Part shown: positions 61,955 through 64,000 of the stretch, one piece after another
Numbering within the stretch: position 1 is the stretch's first letter
How the letters are laid out: each line of letters begins with the position of its first letter
Origin: Brachybacterium huguangmaarense
GTDB lineage: Bacteria > Actinomycetota > Actinomycetes > Actinomycetales > Dermabacteraceae
Reading direction: 5' to 3'
Length of the DNA: 64,000 nt
Assembly: GCF_025725725.1 (NCBI RefSeq)
Contig: NZ_CP107020.1
Span: 1,488,001 to 1,552,000, forward strand
Program-made: the position numbers and the translations under genes
The notes under the pieces: model-generated
What the model was told of the DNA's origin: nothing
What the model saw: only the letters and a program-made list of their open reading frames with translations
Database searches by the model: none

Positions 61955-63559
61955 GTGGACGAAACAACTCGAACAGTTGAGCGCGCGTTAGCTAAAGCGT
62001 CCCGAGAAGGCGAGGCGCCGGGAGCTCTTCTGGCCGCTTTCTATCAGCTCGACAGCCTTGTGCTTTCGTGGCAATCGCCGCAGCCTCGACCAAATAGAAA
62101 TCTAGGAAAGCTCATCGGTCGCGCACTCGGGCAGTTGCGGGCTGGGTACGAGAAGTTCCTTGATGCGATGTGTGCCCCAGACATGAACGAGGCACAAAGG
62201 TTCGAAGCTGAAGGCAACGCAGAGATTCGGTTGGGCGAACGCCATCTTGCGCAAATCGAGGAGTTGATCTGGGCGGACGAGGTTTCCAAAGACTCAGACC
62301 CCCTCCAGGTGGCTAACAGTGCCGGCCGGGCTATTCGCGACAGGCTAGGCAACCCGGCCACAATCGAGGAGCTGGAGCTGGAGCTTGAGCTCAGGCGTAT
62401 CGAGGGTGCGAGTTCGGTAAGTGGAGGATCAGGCATTGAGTATCAAATGATGCGCATTATGGCGCTCACGCAATTTGACTTTGATCGCTTCACCGGTATT
62501 CGGGACCGAGTTGCGGATGTGCTCGGGAAGTCCAGTGCCTTCTTGGAGCTGGGAAAGGGTGAGGCGTGGCGGCGTCAACATGCAAGGGCGCAGGCAAACC
62601 TTTCGGGCTCACTTGGTGCGGCAAATCTTGTCGTGAACTCTGAAGACTCGGGGGAGCTGGACATTGTCAACAGTGCGGTTCAATGTGTTGCAACTCTTCG
62701 AGATGGCGTATTACGACACGCAGTTGCAACTGTCGTGGCTCTCGACCCGGGCGAGTATGATTCGTTCGTAAGTAAGAGTGGCGGACATTCTCTCAAGGCT
62801 GCCGATAGGCGTTTTCCAGAGATCCCGATATCTGAGGGGCTCGAGTCGAGTTTTCGTAACGCCGGGGGGCATGGGGGAGTGGACGACCTGAACGGCGACG
62901 AGGTGACTATTCAGGGGAAAACATTCTCTTCTGAGCAGTTCACCGATGTGTATCTGGCTTACCTTGAAACTGTTCTTTCTGTTTGGGGCGGCTTGAATCT
63001 CGCGCTCGACCGGTTTGGGGGTGAGTTCAGGATGCTGGACTACATTTCACCCAGGGATGTGAAAACAGCGATCACTGCCGGGGTGGGAATCTTGGGCGTG
63101 GAGTGCGCCTCGATTGAGATGCGCGGAGATTGGCTCAGTTTGAAGGTCAAAAGTTCTGAACACGATTGGCTGCGAGTCGCGGCGTTCATTAGTGGAATTG
63201 AACTAGTGGAGGCGGAGTCGTTGCTAGTTGAGTTTCTGGACGGCGGAGACGTTCGTCATTTCACGGCTAGTCTGAGTGTGTTTAGGGAGGCGGACTATGG
63301 CGCGGCGGCCATGAGTGATGAAGAGAATGCACTTCTGGTTGCTGGAGTGCTTGCGGGGTGCGCACTGGACGGGGTCTCGCTATGGCATAGGCAAGATTGG
63401 TCTGCCGTCTTGTCGAAATTGACCTCGCGAGATGGTGTTGAGGATTATAAGGCTTGGATTGCTCGACTTAAGGCCTTCAGGCGTCTAGCGATCGAAGTTG
63501 GTGATGATAATGCTGCGGCGTCATGCCTGTCTGCAATTCGGAGTTTTCGGATGGCGTGA
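61955..63559 (+). CDS. low-GC hypothetical protein with a HEPN-like RX4H motif
   Basis: 534 residues from GTG 61955, which lacks a ribosome site. The frame continues upstream without a stop to the TGA at 61892, and then into a zinc-ribbon frame. The protein is mainly helical. At 297-306 it has LESSFRNAGGHGG, where Arg301-x4-His306 matches the catalytic RX4-6H pattern of HEPN RNases. The following EVTIQGKTFSSEQFTDVYLAYLETVLSVW resembles the helix after that motif in Abi-type proteins. GC is well below the genome average. A defence RNase is my best guess, not a family match. Confidence 0.5.
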   Translation: MDETTRTVERALAKASREGEAPGALLAAFYQLDSLVLSWQSPQPRPNRNLGKLIGRALGQLRAGYEKFLDAMCAPDMNEAQRFEAEGNAEIRLGERHLAQIEELIWADEVSKDSDPLQVANSAGRAIRDRLGNPATIEELELELELRRIEGASSVSGGSGIEYQMMRIMALTQFDFDRFTGIRDRVADVLGKSSAFLELGKGEAWRRQHARAQANLSGSLGAANLVVNSEDSGELDIVNSAVQCVATLRDGVLRHAVATVVALDPGEYDSFVSKSGGHSLKAADRRFPEIPISEGLESSFRNAGGHGGVDDLNGDEVTIQGKTFSSEQFTDVYLAYLETVLSVWGGLNLALDRFGGEFRMLDYISPRDVKTAITAGVGILGVECASIEMRGDWLSLKVKSSEHDWLRVAAFISGIELVEAESLLVEFLDGGDVRHFTASLSVFREADYGAAAMSDEENALLVAGVLAGCALDGVSLWHRQDWSAVLSKLTSRDGVEDYKAWIARLKAFRRLAIEVGDDNAAASCLSAIRSFRMA

Positions 63560-63601
63560 GTGTGGTTCGGGCGTAATTGCCATTGATGCGCCCCCAAATC
63601 C

Positions 63602-63691
63602 CTGACAGCAACGATGACAGCAACGCGATGGTGTCCGTCGGCCTCGAATCTGCTGTACGAGCTCGCTGACCTGGTAGAACCTGGTCGGCCA
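63602..63691 (+). repeat. right-end sequence of module C
   Basis: CTGACAGCAACGATGACAGC, then CGATGGTGTCCGTCGG and GCTGACCTGGTAGAACCTGG, similar to 42834-42933. The tRNA-Lys-like half-site expected next is not present because ISL3 begins at 63704. Confidence 0.65.
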
Positions 63692-63703
63692 CCCGGCGAT
63701 GTC

Positions 63704-64000
63704 GGCTCTTCACGAACGAGGGTGTAGTCGGTTGAGCGCGTCGGTGGCCGGGTAGGGGTCGAGGTCTCCCGGATGATGGAAGTTCTTCACGCTCGCCATC
63801 CCGAAAGACCTCGACGTGCTCCACCCTACTTTCGCGACCCCTGACCTGACCACGTTCTGCCGCCTCGACGAGCTCGGCCTCGTCGCCGTCGGCCAGCTGA
63901 TCGAGCCGGATCGGGCCACGATCGAATGCCGCGTCGTCGAGGACGACCCGTGGTGTCGGAAGTGCGGTGTCGAGGGCGTGCCGCGGGACACGGTCACGCG
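63704..64000 (+). mobile_element. ISL3-family element, copy 3 (runs off the right edge)
   Basis: The terminal repeat GGCTCTTCACGAACGAGGGT.. at 63704 is followed by the 5' part of a transposase gene. The repeat is closer to copy 2 than to copy 1. Confidence 0.75.
63816..64000 (+). CDS. ISL3 transposase, N-terminal part
   Basis: 61 codons from GTG 63816: LHPTFATPDLTTFCRLDELG ... ECRVVEDDPWCRKCGVEGVPRDTV, the N-terminal zinc-binding region of ISL3 transposases. It resembles the N-terminus of copy 2 (LNATFAAPDLDTFSQVDRLG) and is cut by the window edge. Confidence 0.8.
   Translation, partial: MLHPTFATPDLTTFCRLDELGLVAVGQLIEPDRATIECRVVEDDPWCRKCGVEGVPRDTVT

Larger units (their letters stand above)
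47318..63703 (+). mobile_element. module C (copper resistance and others)
   Basis: Begins with the right half-site at 47318 and 11-bp repeats at 47400-47461. Right-end repeats are at 63602-63691, just before another ISL3 copy interrupts the expected attachment site at 63704. It carries a deoxyribosyltransferase-like gene, the copper set, IS elements and the 61724-63559 gene. The right boundary is not visible. Confidence 0.45.

Noticed and set aside
39509-64000. CRISPR array in the repeat-rich accessory region
   Set aside because: The 11-bp repeats are too short, irregularly spaced and limited to module ends; no cas genes are present.

Overview
The window is about 70% GC and has compact, often apparently leaderless genes and a FurA-catalase pair. 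It also carries class Ib nrdHIE/nrdF, class III nrdDG and actinobacterial ISL3 and IS256 elements. This fits a high-GC Gram-positive actinobacterium, most likely Micrococcales; a Dermabacteraceae/Brachybacterium-like host is my inference from protein flavour, not from a search.

Positions 1-39508 are mostly core chromosome. In order they hold: the 5' end of formate-tetrahydrofolate ligase; a lipoprotein; a graveyard of WXG100-like, Abi-like and integrase remnants beside tRNA-Phe; tRNA-Asp and tRNA-Glu; a small zincin; and a NarL-type two-component system. Then come a secreted peptidase, tRNA-Thr, a kinase-like protein, furA-katA, a ROK glucokinase with a Usp protein, a PlsC acyltransferase, and two unusual proteins at 13.6-17.5 kb. 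From 18 to 35 kb, DnaA-box-like sites and NrdR boxes precede nrdHIE. An idonate/gluconate catabolic block (IclR regulator, dehydrogenases, MHS symporter, gluconate permease) and nrdDG lie between nrdE and nrdF. Small membrane proteins and a YigZ protein lead to tRNA-Lys(TTT) at 39509.

From tRNA-Lys to the right edge the window is accessory DNA. I read it as a tandem array of at least three integrase-less modules. Each is bounded by a fragment of a tRNA-Lys gene and by copies of an 11-bp repeat (TGACAGCAACG). Module A carries a DUF6308/GIY-YIG-like fusion and an ISL3 copy. Module B carries an arsenic operon (arsC, arsR, acr3, a second arsC, an FAD oxidoreductase). Module C carries a nucleoside deoxyribosyltransferase-like gene, a large copper and thiol-redox set (CopB ATPase, multicopper oxidase, CopRS-like system, CcdA, broken TlpA, CueP, YdhK, a Cys-rich copper protein), nested IS elements and a low-GC gene with a HEPN-like motif.

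The most striking feature is that module B appears to be inserted backwards. Its two junctions are perfect palindromes, left-half/left-half and right-half/right-half of a tRNA-Lys attachment site, and both are centred on CCG|CGG. Inverting the 4,367 bp between the palindrome centres would regenerate two complete direct attachment sites. This points to site-specific recombination with reversed polarity through a palindromic core.
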